Below are positions 1-8,018 of a stretch of DNA of 64,000 nt, one piece after another. The notes under the pieces were generated by a model. That model saw only the letters and a program-made list of their open reading frames with translations, searched no databases and had not been told where the DNA came from. This DNA comes from an uncultured Butyricicoccus sp. (GTDB lineage: Bacteria; Bacillota; Clostridia; Oscillospirales; Butyricicoccaceae), in contig NZ_CALWJM010000006.1 in NCBI RefSeq assembly GCF_944381005.1, forward strand, positions 1-64,000, written 5' to 3'. The number at the start of each line of letters is the position of its first letter. Positions within the stretch are counted from its first letter, which is position 1. The translations under genes and the position numbers were made by a program.

Positions 1-52
1 AAGTGCAGTAATGTATGGAGCGGACTGATACTAATAGGCCGAGGGCTTGACC
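1..52 (+). rRNA. 23S rRNA, 3' end only
   Basis: The first 50 or so bases match the conserved 3' terminus of bacterial 23S rRNA, including the ACTAATAGGCCGAGGGCTTG block that precedes the mature end in Clostridia. The rest of the gene lies upstream of the window. The exact mature 3' end is estimated. Confidence 0.9.
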
Positions 53-99
53 TAATGAATTAGGTAAAGAATCTCGATAGTAGCTAATGTGAGTAAGTA

Positions 100-125
100 T
101 TGTTCAGTTTTCAGGGTGTAAACCC
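100..125 (+). repeat. Spacer module copy 1: TTGTTCAGTTTT plus GNRA hairpin
   Basis: TTGTTCAGTTTT at 100-111 is followed by GGGT-GTAA-ACCC (114-125), a short stem closed by a GUAA tetraloop. Compare the second copy at 209-236: the 12-base lead is identical, and the stem bases differ but still pair. Confidence 0.6.
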
Positions 126-137
126 GCCGGATAGACT

Positions 138-170
138 GGCTTCGCCGAACAAGTCGGCGACAGCCTTTTC
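138..170 (+). terminator. Terminator-like hairpin inside the rRNA spacer
   Basis: GGCT (138-141) and TCGCCGA (142-148) pair with TCGGCGA (154-160) and AGCC (162-165) around an ACAAG loop, and TTTTC follows. It has the form of an intrinsic terminator, although rRNA operons are normally transcribed with anti-termination, so it may instead be a processing stem. Confidence 0.4.
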
Positions 171-208
171 TAAAAACAATTCACTGAATTGTTTTCTTAA
201 CGAAAAGG

Positions 209-236
209 TTGTTCAGTTTTGAAGGTGCAAACCTTC
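209..236 (+). repeat. Spacer module copy 2: TTGTTCAGTTTT plus GNRA hairpin
   Basis: TTGTTCAGTTTT at 209-220 is followed by GAAGGT-GCAA-ACCTTC (221-236), a six-pair stem closed by a GCAA tetraloop. It is the second copy of the module at 100-125. Confidence 0.6.
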
Positions 237-358
237 CTAGACAACATTTAATTCGACGAGTGATTCGAGCTAGGTGAGGTCAAAAGTAAATATTTTCTTG
301 ATACGGGAAGATAAGAAAGCAGGAGCGTCTAAGAGATGCGAAGCGAATTCGTTTTTTG

Positions 359-389
359 CTTACTTTTCTTTTCCGGAAAAGAAAAGTAA

Positions 390-390
<1 letters not shown>
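359..390. repeat. Perfect 32-base palindrome abutting 5S rRNA
   Basis: The 16-base arm 359-374 (starts CTTACTTTTC, ends CC) is exactly complementary to 375-390 with no spacer. Its last base coincides with the first base of the 5S gene as set by helix I pairing. It would form a long perfect hairpin or a cruciform. Confidence 0.85.
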
Positions 391-505
<115 letters not shown>

Positions 506-507
506 AT

Positions 508-545
508 AAAAAGCAGTTTCGTATGAAACTGCTTTTTCTTTTTCT
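508..545 (+). terminator. rRNA operon terminator
   Basis: AAAAAGCAGTTTC (508-520) pairs with GAAACTGCTTTTT (525-537) around GTAT, followed by more T. It lies three bases after the 5S gene and ends the rRNA operon. Confidence 0.85.
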
Positions 546-558
546 GTAAAAATGATAT

Positions 559-587
559 TTGCTATTTTGTGCCCAAGGGTGTACAAT
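559..587 (+). promoter_or_regulatory. Promoter for the alpha/beta hydrolase gene
   Basis: TTGCTA (559-564) and TACAAT (582-587) are 17 bases apart, close to the sigma-A consensus, and sit 37 bases before the hydrolase start codon. Confidence 0.65.
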
Positions 588-624
588 AATACCCAAATGG
601 TTTACTTTATAAGGAGTTTTCACG

Positions 625-1407
625 ATGCAGGATTTGATACAATTCGATGCACAATATATAGATTGCGATGATGCAAGAATTGCCTATTATACATTTGGTC
701 AGGGCGAACCGCTTGTTTTGCTGCATGGAAACGGAGAAAGCAGCAAATATTTTGCCGGCTGTATCCCATATTTATCGCATTTTTATCGGGTCATTGCCGT
801 GGACAGCCGCGGGCATGGGCAATCCGAACGCGGTATGGAAAAATTAAATTTTGACCGCATGGCCGAGGATTTACATATTATTTTTGATACATTGGGATTG
901 GAAAAAGCCCATGTGTTAGGATTTAGTGACGGTGGAAATCTGGCGATTAAATTTGCGCTGCTATATCCACAGCATGTGGACAAGCTGATTTTGAACGGTG
1001 CGAATGTGTCTTTACGCGGGGTTGTGCCGTGGGTACAACTTCCGGTATATCCCGCAATCGGCGTGCTGTCTGTGCTGTCGCCGTTTCACGCCAATCTGCG
1101 CAAAAAGCGCGATGTGTTGGGACTGATGGCGCATGGATACGGCGTGCGCCTGCGCGATTTGCAACTGATTGAACAGCCGGTTTTGATGATTGTGGGTGAC
1201 CATGACATGATTTATGCCGAGCATACCCAGCGCATGGCCGAGCAGATGCCCGATGTACAGCTTGCGGTTTTGAACGGCAGTCATTTTATTGCCGCTGAGT
1301 CTCCAGCACGGTTTTGCCTGAATTGTTTGAAGTTTTTGCGTGGAGAAATCGTACCGGATGCCGTGGCGTGGGAATGGTCTGTTTGTGACGAAAAAGCCAA
1401 TCGGTGA
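625..1407 (+). CDS. Alpha/beta-fold hydrolase
   Basis: A 260-residue soluble hydrolase of the alpha/beta superfamily. The oxyanion-region motif HGNG lies at about 34-37. The nucleophile elbow GFSDGG places the catalytic Ser at 101. The acid is probably one of the Asp residues in GDHD (192-194) and the base His220 in NGSH. The sequence resembles BioH/esterase or lactonase-type enzymes, but the substrate cannot be told from sequence. The ATG follows AAGGAG by nine bases. The gene has its own promoter at 559-587 and terminator at 1412-1439, so it is monocistronic. No signal peptide is seen. Confidence 0.88.
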   Translation: MQDLIQFDAQYIDCDDARIAYYTFGQGEPLVLLHGNGESSKYFAGCIPYLSHFYRVIAVDSRGHGQSERGMEKLNFDRMAEDLHIIFDTLGLEKAHVLGFSDGGNLAIKFALLYPQHVDKLILNGANVSLRGVVPWVQLPVYPAIGVLSVLSPFHANLRKKRDVLGLMAHGYGVRLRDLQLIEQPVLMIVGDHDMIYAEHTQRMAEQMPDVQLAVLNGSHFIAAESPARFCLNCLKFLRGEIVPDAVAWEWSVCDEKANR

Positions 1408-1411
1408 AATC

Positions 1412-1439
1412 AAAAAGAGAGACGTTGTCTCTCTTTTTT
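1412..1439 (+). terminator. Terminator of the hydrolase gene
   Basis: AAAAAGAGAGAC pairs with GTCTCTCTTTTT around a GTT loop, starting four bases after the stop codon region. Confidence 0.85.
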
Positions 1440-1450
1440 GTGTGCAAGAA

Positions 1451-1484
1451 AGGAAAAAGCGCACCCGAAGGTGCGCTTTTCCTT
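1451..1484 (-). terminator. Terminator facing the 33-residue minus-strand gene
   Basis: A stem of about 14 pairs (arms reading AAAGCGCACC and GGTGCGCTTT, CGAA loop) is followed on the minus strand by TTTTT. It would end a minus-strand transcript coming from the promoter at 1737-1765. Confidence 0.65.
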
Positions 1485-1595
1485 GAAAAAGAGAAAGAGA
1501 AGGTAGAGAAAAGGGATAATAGCTATTTGATGCAGCACGCAAGCGTAAGGCTTGCGGCCAATCTATTTGGAAACGGTCAAAAGACCGGAATTGGG

Positions 1596-1697
1596 TTACT
1601 TTTTACGGGAACGATAACGATTGTAAATCGAAGCACCCGGTGCATAACAAGCAAGCTGTGCCTGTGCAAGACCGGTCAGAAAACTTGCAAATTTCAT
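1596..1697 (-). CDS. Small 33-residue protein of unknown function
   Basis: The minus strand reads an ATG at 1697 for a 33-residue peptide: an N-terminal stretch MKFASFLTGLAQAQLA that could be an amphipathic or weakly membrane-binding helix, then CYAPGAS, and a basic tail ending RYRSRKK. The case for a real gene is the full set of signals: TTGCAA-17-TATCAT promoter (1737-1765), AAAGGA ribosome site 11 bases before the ATG, and a terminator 110 bases after the stop. I do not recognise the family. A longer in-frame extension to 1814 has no ribosome site and would start upstream of the promoter. A role as a membrane peptide is only a guess. Confidence 0.55.
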   Translation of the reverse strand: MKFASFLTGLAQAQLACYAPGASIYNRYRSRKK

Positions 1698-1736
1698 CAC
1701 AAGATACGTCCTTTCGCTGTTTTTTTTACTGTCCAT

Positions 1737-1765
1737 ATGATACACCCGAAAGCTGTAAATTGCAA
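1737..1765 (-). promoter_or_regulatory. Sigma-A-type promoter of the 33-residue gene
   Basis: On the minus strand TTGCAA (1765-1760) and TATCAT (1742-1737) are separated by exactly 17 bases. It drives away from the ttcA-like gene, so the two share a 220-base divergent control region. Confidence 0.6.
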
Positions 1766-1768
1766 CGA

Positions 1769-1798
1769 TTGACTTGTACCAAATACATAAAGTACAAA
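1769..1798 (+). promoter_or_regulatory. Possible promoter and inverted repeat upstream of the TtcA-like gene
   Basis: TTGACT (1769-1774) and TACAAA (1793-1798) are 18 bases apart. The same bases hold an inverted repeat, TTGTAC (1774-1779) and GTACAA (1792-1797), which covers most of the promoter and could be an operator. Confidence 0.4.
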
Positions 1799-1916
1799 AG
1801 AAAATTTTATGCACTTTTTACAAACAAGATGTTGTGAGAAGGCAAAGAAAAATTCTACCCGATTTTTGAAAATCGCTTTACACGAATGAGAGAACAAGGA
1901 TTCAGGAGGAACAAAC

Positions 1917-2723
1917 ATGGAGCAAGTACAGATAGAACGTCTTTTACATACACGCTTTGCAAAAAATTTGCGCAATCCTTTCGTGCAAGCCGTGCAGCAA
2001 TATCAGTTGATTGCACCCGGCGATTCAATTGCCGTGTGCATTTCGGGCGGCAAAGATTCTGCGCTTTTGGCGTTGTTGCTGCGCGACTATCAGAAGCATA
2101 GTGGAGTTCCATTTACCTTGACCGCGCTTGCGATGGACCCCGGATACGATGCAGTCAACCGCCGCCAGATTGTGCATAATTTGGCACAGTTGGGCTTGCA
2201 AGTGCAGATGTTTGAAACCAATGTGTTACAGGTGGCGGGCAATCACGCGCCGGAAAATCCCTGTTTTTTGTGCGCCAAGATGCGCAGGGGCTATTTGTAT
2301 GCCGAAGCGCAAAAGCGCGGGTGCAATAAGATTGCGCTGGGGCACCACTATGATGACGCGATTGAGACCGTACTCATGGGGCTTATCTATGGCGGGCAGA
2401 TTCAAGCCATGCTGCCGCGGCTGCAAAGCGCCAATTATGAGGGGATGGAACTGATTCGGCCTTTATATCATGTGCGAGAACGTGCGGTGTCTGAGTGGGT
2501 CACGGCGACTGGTTTAACATTTCTGCCCTGTGCTTGTCCGGCACATACCAAGGAAGGAAACACCAAACGCGCCGAAATCAAGGCGTTGATTGCCGAACTT
2601 GCCGCCAAAAATCCGCAGATTGAGGCAAATTTGCTCAACGCAGTTAAAAATGTGGATACGGCGAAGGTGTTGGGCTGGCGCGACACCAACGGGCGGCACA
2701 GTTTCCTTGACCGTTTTGTGTGA
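1917..2723 (+). CDS. TtcA/TilS-family tRNA-modifying ATPase (PP-loop)
   Basis: A 268-residue cytoplasmic ATP-pyrophosphatase. The PP-loop SGGKDS lies at 43-48 and the family signature GHHYDDAIETV at 142-152. Cys116-x-x-Cys119 and the Cys205/Cys207 pair near the C-terminus are where TtcA enzymes hold an iron-sulfur cluster. Best match is the TtcA branch, which thiolates cytidine 32 of tRNA, but many Clostridia carry TtcA-like paralogues with untested substrates. TilS is less likely because the lysidine-synthetase C-terminal domains are missing. AGGAGG lies eight bases before the ATG. Confidence 0.8.
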   Translation: MEQVQIERLLHTRFAKNLRNPFVQAVQQYQLIAPGDSIAVCISGGKDSALLALLLRDYQKHSGVPFTLTALAMDPGYDAVNRRQIVHNLAQLGLQVQMFETNVLQVAGNHAPENPCFLCAKMRRGYLYAEAQKRGCNKIALGHHYDDAIETVLMGLIYGGQIQAMLPRLQSANYEGMELIRPLYHVRERAVSEWVTATGLTFLPCACPAHTKEGNTKRAEIKALIAELAAKNPQIEANLLNAVKNVDTAKVLGWRDTNGRHSFLDRFV

Positions 2724-2740
2724 CGATTTTGTGTACGCCG

Positions 2741-2769
2741 TTGTTTTTTTATTCCAAAAATGCTATAAT
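2741..2769 (+). promoter_or_regulatory. Promoter of the foldase gene
   Basis: TTGTTT (2741-2746) and a perfect TATAAT (2764-2769) are 17 bases apart. The transcript would carry an 85-base leader. Confidence 0.7.
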
Positions 2770-2860
2770 AAAAAATAGTTGTCTGTGCGGTGTGCGCACA
2801 GCGGTCAAATGCAAACGGTATGTACAGCATATCATGTAAAGATAAGGGAGTTTATGAGGA

Positions 2861-4000
2861 ATGATTAAGACATTTGGTAAGCGAATTGCAGCCATGGTCG
2901 TCGCTTCGGCAGTCGTTGCCGGCGTTACCGTGACTTATGGCATCCCAAACATCAAGTACAAAGAAATCAAGTCGTCTGAACCGGTGGTTATGACCGTCAA
3001 CGGCGACGAGATTCACATGGATGAGTTCCGCGCATATCTCAAATATAACAAGTCCTATATGGAAAATATGCTCAGCTATTACGGCATGGATGATACCATC
3101 TGGTCTGACCCGACGATGGGTGAAATGATGGTCGGTCAGCTCTTTGAGTCGGCTAACCAGCAGGCCATTGAGATTCACACGGTCAAGCAGGAGTTTGAAA
3201 AGCTGGGACTTAAACTCAGCCGCGAGGAGCGCGAGCAGGCACAGCAGGAGAAAATGGACACCATTGAGCAGATGGGCGGTCAGGAACTGTTTGAACAGTG
3301 GTTGCAGAGCATCGGCTACAATGACACGATGTATGACAACACCATTGCAATCTCCAAGTATGCAAATGCCATTCAGGACGCTTATTACGGCGACAACGGC
3401 ACCAAGACCAATACACAGGCGATTGTAGATAAGTTCAATGAAACCTATCTGTGTGCTAAGCATATCTTGGTGCAGTCGATTGACGGTTCGGGCAATCCGC
3501 TGACCGGTGATGCGCTGGCAGCCGCACAGAGCAAGGCACAGGAAGCACTGGAAAAGGTCAAGGCGGGCGAGGATTTTGACACGCTGATTGCACAGTATAA
3601 CGAAGACCCCGGAATGGAAATGTACCCGGAGGGCTATGTATTTACCGAAGGTGAAATGGTAGATGAATTCTATCAGGGCACAAAGGCATTGGAGCCGGGA
3701 CAGACTTCGACCGAACTGGTCGAGAGCGGGTACGGCTGGCATATCATCCAGCGTGAACCGCTGACCGCAGAACAGCTCAATGATACCATTCGGGAGCAGT
3801 TGGTGCAGGAGATTACCGGACAGAGCTTTGTAGACGAGATTCAGAACTTAATGAGTGAGGTCGATGTGCAGTATACCGACACATATGGCGAAAAGACTTA
3901 TGATAATCTGATGCAGATTCTGGGCGACTCCACCACGGAAAATACCGAAGATGCCGCACCGTCTGAAGATGCTGCACAGCAAGAACAAGCAGCCGAATAA
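2861..4000 (+). CDS. Extracellular parvulin-type peptidyl-prolyl isomerase (PrsA/SurA-like foldase)
   Basis: A 379-residue exported folding catalyst. Residues 8-28 form a hydrophobic signal or anchor. There is no lipobox Cys, so unlike Bacillus PrsA it is probably not a lipoprotein. A SurA-N-like helical region (about 40-190) is followed by one PpiC rotamase domain at about 195-290, marked by AKHILVQ and GYGWHIIQ. The C-terminus is acidic and low in complexity. The start is the ATG at 2861, with AAGGGAG ten bases upstream; an ATG seven bases earlier is out of frame and stops at once. It likely assists folding of secreted proteins at the membrane surface. Confidence 0.88.
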   Translation: MIKTFGKRIAAMVVASAVVAGVTVTYGIPNIKYKEIKSSEPVVMTVNGDEIHMDEFRAYLKYNKSYMENMLSYYGMDDTIWSDPTMGEMMVGQLFESANQQAIEIHTVKQEFEKLGLKLSREEREQAQQEKMDTIEQMGGQELFEQWLQSIGYNDTMYDNTIAISKYANAIQDAYYGDNGTKTNTQAIVDKFNETYLCAKHILVQSIDGSGNPLTGDALAAAQSKAQEALEKVKAGEDFDTLIAQYNEDPGMEMYPEGYVFTEGEMVDEFYQGTKALEPGQTSTELVESGYGWHIIQREPLTAEQLNDTIREQLVQEITGQSFVDEIQNLMSEVDVQYTDTYGEKTYDNLMQILGDSTTENTEDAAPSEDAAQQEQAAE

Positions 4001-4006
4001 TGTATG

Positions 4007-4042
4007 AAAAAAGGTCATCCGAGTTTATCGGATGACCTTTTT
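4007..4042. terminator. Bidirectional terminator between foldase and ArsC-like gene
   Basis: A 15-pair stem (arm AAAAAAGGTCATCCGA) with loop GTTTA has A-runs on the left and T-runs on the right, so it can stop both converging transcripts. Confidence 0.85.
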
Positions 4043-4060
4043 GTGTGTCGGGAAGAACGG

Positions 4061-4408
4061 TCAAAGCGCCTGCGCCCAATCGGCTTCTTTGAATCCAACC
4101 AGAACGGTATCCCCATCCACGACAATGGGGCGTTTGACCAACATGCCATCAGAAGCGAGAAGCGCAAACTGCTCGTCCTCGCTCATTTGAGGTAGGCGGT
4201 CTTTTAAGTGCAGTTCCTTGTATAGATTGCCGCTGGTGTTAAAAAACTTCTTGAGCGGCAAACCGCTTTTGCTGTGCCACAAGCGCAGTTCATCTGCCGA
4301 AGGGTTGTCGGTCTTGATATCGCGCACGGTGAACGATTTGCCCTGCGCTTCCAGCCACTTTTGTGCCTTCTTGCAGGTGGAACATTTGGGGTAGCATACA
4401 AACAACAT
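4061..4408 (-). CDS. ArsC/Spx/YffB-family thioredoxin-like protein
   Basis: A 115-residue protein of the arsenate-reductase/Spx superfamily. The N-terminal strand MLFVCYPKCSTC has a redox-type Cys9-x-x-Cys12, and the family block KRPIVVDG lies near residue 90. It could be a small reductase or an Spx/MgsR-type regulator of RNA polymerase; sequence alone does not decide. The ATG at 4408 is chosen because GGAG lies eight bases upstream, while the GTG at 4417 has no room for a ribosome site. It follows mfd by 28 bases and is probably the last gene of that transcript. Confidence 0.8.
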   Translation of the reverse strand: MLFVCYPKCSTCKKAQKWLEAQGKSFTVRDIKTDNPSADELRLWHSKSGLPLKKFFNTSGNLYKELHLKDRLPQMSEDEQFALLASDGMLVKRPIVVDGDTVLVGFKEADWAQAL

Positions 4409-4436
4409 AAGGGTCACTCCATTTCAAAAGTATCTA

Positions 4437-7400
4437 TCAGTTGGCGGTTTGTCCAGTCGCTTGCGTTTGTGCATACTTATGCACCAATGTCTGTGCCATT
4501 TCCATCGGAGTTTCGCCCGCGTTCAGGCGTAAGGACAAATAGGGCTGACTGCCCGCATTGAGCAGCAGACGGCCGGAAAAGGCCTTGTCACCGCACAGCA
4601 CAGACAATCGGCGGAAATCGGTCTGTGCGAAGGTGATGAGCAGACGGCCGGCACTTTGTTTGATTTCGGTCACGCCTTGGTCACCAGCCTGCGCGCGCAG
4701 CAGCGCAATATCGAGCAGGGCGACTGCTTCGGCGGGCGGTTCACCATAGCGGTCAATCAGTTCATCTAACAGGTCGCTGCGGCCTTCCTCCGAGCGGATA
4801 AGCGCGATACGGCGATAGAGGTCAACGCGCTGACCAGGGTCGGACACATATTCAGCGGGCAGATTGGCAGACAAGGTAAGCTCGGCCGCACATTCGACGC
4901 GCTGGGGCGGTGTTTCGCCCTTTTCTTCGAGAACCGCTTCTTCCAGAAGCTTTAGATACAGGTCATACCCCACGCTCATCATATGTCCGGACTGTTCAGG
5001 GCCGAGCACATTGCCCGCGCCGCGGATTTCTAAGTCACGCATGGCGATTTTGAAGCCCGAACCGAATTCAGCAAATTCGCGGATGGCAGACAGGCGTTTT
5101 TGGGCGATTTCGGACAGTACCTTGCCGCGGCGGAAGGTCAGATAAGCAAAGGCGCGGCGGCTGGAGCGTCCGACACGGCCGCGAATCTGGTGGAGCTGTG
5201 CAAGCCCCATGTGGTCGGCATCCTCAATAATCAGCGTGTTTGCGTTGGGGATGTCGATACCGGTTTCGATGATGGTGGTACAGACCAGAATATCCAGTGC
5301 GCCATCGTTCATGTCGTTCATCACGTTCGCCAGTTCGCGCATGTGCATTTTGCCGTGGGCAATGCCGATGCGCGCGTCGGGGAAGTCTTTTTGCAGCCGC
5401 AAGGCGGTGCGCTCAATCGATTCGACATAGTTGTGCAGGTAATAGACCTGTCCACCACGCGCCAGTTCGCGGCGAATGGCATCGTTCACAATCGCGTCGT
5501 TGTATTCCATCACATAGGTTTGTACCGGCCAGCGGTCGTGCGGCGGTTCCTCAATGGCGGACATATCTCGAATACCAGATAACGCCATGTTGAGGGTACG
5601 CGGGATAGGGGTAGCCGACAGTGTGAGCACGTCCACTTGCTTGGACATTTCTTTTAAGGTTTCCTTGTGGCTAACGCCAAAGCGCTGTTCCTCGTCGATG
5701 ACCAGCAAGCCAAGGGCATGGAACTGGATTTTCTTGTTGAATAGCTTATGCGTGCCGATGATAAGGTCAATCATACCGCTTTGCAGTTGGTCAAAAATCT
5801 TTTTCTGCTCGGACGCGGTTTTGTAGCGGGAGAGCAACTCAATTTTAACCGGATATCCGGCGAAACGCTGCACGGCGGTCAGATAGTGCTGCCGTGCCAG
5901 CACGGTGGTAGGCACCAGAATGGCAGCCTGTTTGCCCGCCAGAATACATTTCATGACCGCGCGCAGCGCTACTTCGGTTTTGCCGAAGCCGACATCACCG
6001 CATAACAAACGGTCCATCGGGCGTTCAGACTGCATATCGGTCTTGATTTCGGCAATGCAGCGCAGCTGGTCTTCGGTTTCCTCATAGGGGAAAGCCTGTT
6101 CAAATTCGCGCTGCCAAACGTCGTCAGCGGGGAAGGCATAGCCCTTGCGTCGGGCGCGCTCGGCGTAAAGCTGAATCAGTCCGGCGGCCAACTCTTTGGC
6201 GGCAGCCTTGGCGCGCGTGCGGGCGCGCTGCCAGTCGGTGCCGCTGAGTTTGTTTAATCGCACTTTTTCCGGTTCGCCACCGCCGATATATTTGGAAATC
6301 AGGTCGAGCGACGTGGCTGGGACATAAAGGAAGTCGGTGCCCGCGAATGCGATTTTGACGAAATCGCGTTCGGCACCATCCACGGTCATACGCTCCATGC
6401 CGATATAACGCCCAATGCCGTGGTGCTCGTGTACGACCAAATCGCCGGGGGTCAGGTCGGTATAACTCTTGACGCGGTCGCGGTTGGATTTTTTGATACG
6501 GCTGTGTTTTTTGCGGGCTTGTGCATGGCCTTCGGTCAGCACAATAAAGTTTAAGTCGGGATATTCCAGACCGGCAGATAGCGAACCTTCGACAATGTGT
6601 ACCCGACCGGGTTGGGGCAGCCGCGTGGTGATGGGCGCGTCAATGCCGTGTTCGCTCAGCGCTTCGCGCATGTTGTTGCAGCGCAATTCTGAACTGCACA
6701 CGACACACACGGCACGGTTTTGTTTGAGAAAGCCGGCAATGTCTGCGGCTGCCATGTCGAACGAGCCGCCAAAGGCGTTCATTTGATTGACCGCAAAGCT
6801 GACCAGTGTTTGGGGCGCCAGCTCGGACACGGTGTTTAAAAAGGTGTCCAGCCGTACCACCATGCGGCTAGTCAATGCGCGGCACAGGTCGGCAAAGTCC
6901 AGTGCAAAGGCATCGGGCTGTTGGGGTAGTTCGCCGCGCTCGGTCAGGGCTTCGAGGTCGCCCGCCAGCCGCAGGGTGTAGCCGTGGACGGCTTCGCGCA
7001 GGCGTGGAGTGTCGTCAATCAAAAAGATGGTGTCGGCGGGCAGATAGTCGAGCGGGGTTGCCGCATCGGGATAGATGAGCGGTAAATATTTGTCGGCGGC
7101 AGGGAGTGACAGGGTTTCGGTCAGGCGCTCGCGGTCGCGCTCCAGATTGCGCACAAGGTCAGGGTGTTGCTTTTTGCGCCGGTTGTGTCCGGCCTGTTCG
7201 AGCGCCTTGCATAACCCAACAACGCCGCCCGGTGCACAGGCGGGGAGCGTCTCCATACACGGCAGACAGGTCAGCGTTTGCAGTTGGTCGCCACGGCGCT
7301 GAGAGCCGACATCAAACAACGATATGGAATCAATCTCATCGCCCCAATATTCAATACGAGCAGGAGCGGGAGCGCGTGGGGGAAACACGTCCAAAATGCC

Positions 7401-7925
7401 GCCGCGCACCGAGAATTGTCCGGGGCCTTCGACCTGTACGCCGCGCTGATAGCCTGCCATCACCAAGCGGGTGGTTAGGTCGGACAGCGGGGTCAAATCG
7501 CCCACCTGAATGGTCAGCGTCGCCGCGTGCAGGGTCGAGGGCGACAGTGTTTTTTGCACCAACGCACCGGCAGACATGGTGATAAGGGGGGCGGTGCCCA
7601 GCGCGGAAAGGGTGGCGATGCGCGCCTGTTCGTATTGGCGCGACATGCCTTCCATGCCCGCCATGGTCAGTTCACGGGCGGGCAGATGCACAACGGGCAG
7701 TTCGGAAAATGCCTCCAAGTCACCTGCCAGCCGTAAGGCGGCGTTGTCCTCGTCGGTCAGCAGGCAGACCGGACGCGAGGTTTCCAGCCGCAGGGCGGCA
7801 GCCAGTTGGGCTTTTGCGGCAGGGGGTAAACCGACCGCTAACGCGGGGGATAGATTTTTGCGCACCGCGGAATACAACTCTTTGTACTCTTTTAGGTTTG
7901 AAATACTTAATGTAATATCTTGCAT
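4437..7925 (-). CDS. mfd: Transcription-repair coupling factor Mfd
   Basis: A 1162-residue ATP-dependent DNA translocase that removes stalled RNA polymerase and recruits UvrA. In order it shows the UvrB-like N-terminal region with the UvrA-binding part, the RNA-polymerase-interacting domain (YTDLTPGDLVVHEHHGIGRY begins about 490), the helicase core with Walker A GDVGFGKTE and DEEQ box, the TRG region with QIRGRVGRS, and the C-terminal autoinhibitory domain. Length is normal. The ATG at 7925 is used because AGGAG lies seven bases before it; the frame is open ten codons further up without a ribosome site. It lies downstream of nifU with a weak hairpin between. Confidence 0.97.
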   Translation of the reverse strand: MQDITLSISNLKEYKELYSAVRKNLSPALAVGLPPAAKAQLAAALRLETSRPVCLLTDEDNAALRLAGDLEAFSELPVVHLPARELTMAGMEGMSRQYEQARIATLSALGTAPLITMSAGALVQKTLSPSTLHAATLTIQVGDLTPLSDLTTRLVMAGYQRGVQVEGPGQFSVRGGILDVFPPRAPAPARIEYWGDEIDSISLFDVGSQRRGDQLQTLTCLPCMETLPACAPGGVVGLCKALEQAGHNRRKKQHPDLVRNLERDRERLTETLSLPAADKYLPLIYPDAATPLDYLPADTIFLIDDTPRLREAVHGYTLRLAGDLEALTERGELPQQPDAFALDFADLCRALTSRMVVRLDTFLNTVSELAPQTLVSFAVNQMNAFGGSFDMAAADIAGFLKQNRAVCVVCSSELRCNNMREALSEHGIDAPITTRLPQPGRVHIVEGSLSAGLEYPDLNFIVLTEGHAQARKKHSRIKKSNRDRVKSYTDLTPGDLVVHEHHGIGRYIGMERMTVDGAERDFVKIAFAGTDFLYVPATSLDLISKYIGGGEPEKVRLNKLSGTDWQRARTRAKAAAKELAAGLIQLYAERARRKGYAFPADDVWQREFEQAFPYEETEDQLRCIAEIKTDMQSERPMDRLLCGDVGFGKTEVALRAVMKCILAGKQAAILVPTTVLARQHYLTAVQRFAGYPVKIELLSRYKTASEQKKIFDQLQSGMIDLIIGTHKLFNKKIQFHALGLLVIDEEQRFGVSHKETLKEMSKQVDVLTLSATPIPRTLNMALSGIRDMSAIEEPPHDRWPVQTYVMEYNDAIVNDAIRRELARGGQVYYLHNYVESIERTALRLQKDFPDARIGIAHGKMHMRELANVMNDMNDGALDILVCTTIIETGIDIPNANTLIIEDADHMGLAQLHQIRGRVGRSSRRAFAYLTFRRGKVLSEIAQKRLSAIREFAEFGSGFKIAMRDLEIRGAGNVLGPEQSGHMMSVGYDLYLKLLEEAVLEEKGETPPQRVECAAELTLSANLPAEYVSDPGQRVDLYRRIALIRSEEGRSDLLDELIDRYGEPPAEAVALLDIALLRAQAGDQGVTEIKQSAGRLLITFAQTDFRRLSVLCGDKAFSGRLLLNAGSQPYLSLRLNAGETPMEMAQTLVHKYAQTQATGQTAN

Positions 7926-7970
7926 AGCAGTCTCCTGTCGAAAAATGGCGGACAAGATGGGAACAGCAAA

Positions 7971-7995
7971 AGGGCAGATTGTCGCAATCTGCCCT
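7971..7995 (-). terminator. Hairpin between nifU and mfd
   Basis: AGGGCAGATTG and CAATCTGCCCT pair around TCG. On the minus strand only four T follow, so it is probably a partial terminator that lowers mfd expression relative to nifSU. Confidence 0.5.
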
Positions 7996-8018
7996 ATAAA
8001 TATGCGGTTTTTGTGTGT

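Larger units (their letters stand above)
53..389 (+). other. 23S-5S internal transcribed spacer with several hairpins
   Basis: This 337-base stretch has no gene. It carries two copies of a module made of TTGTTCAGTTTT followed by a GNRA-capped hairpin (100-125 and 209-236), a strong hairpin followed by TTTTC (138-170), a small hairpin at 175-193, and a perfect 32-base palindrome (359-390) touching the 5S gene. No tRNA gene is present in the spacer. These elements probably serve rRNA processing or anti-termination; that role is inferred from location only. Confidence 0.75.

Noticed and set aside
1404..1772. 122-codon plus-strand frame after the hydrolase
   Set aside because: It begins in the hydrolase stop region, crosses two hairpins, and opposes the better-supported 33-residue gene.
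2852..3742. 296-codon minus-strand frame opposite the foldase gene
   Set aside because: No ribosome site, no family, lies fully inside a well-supported gene.
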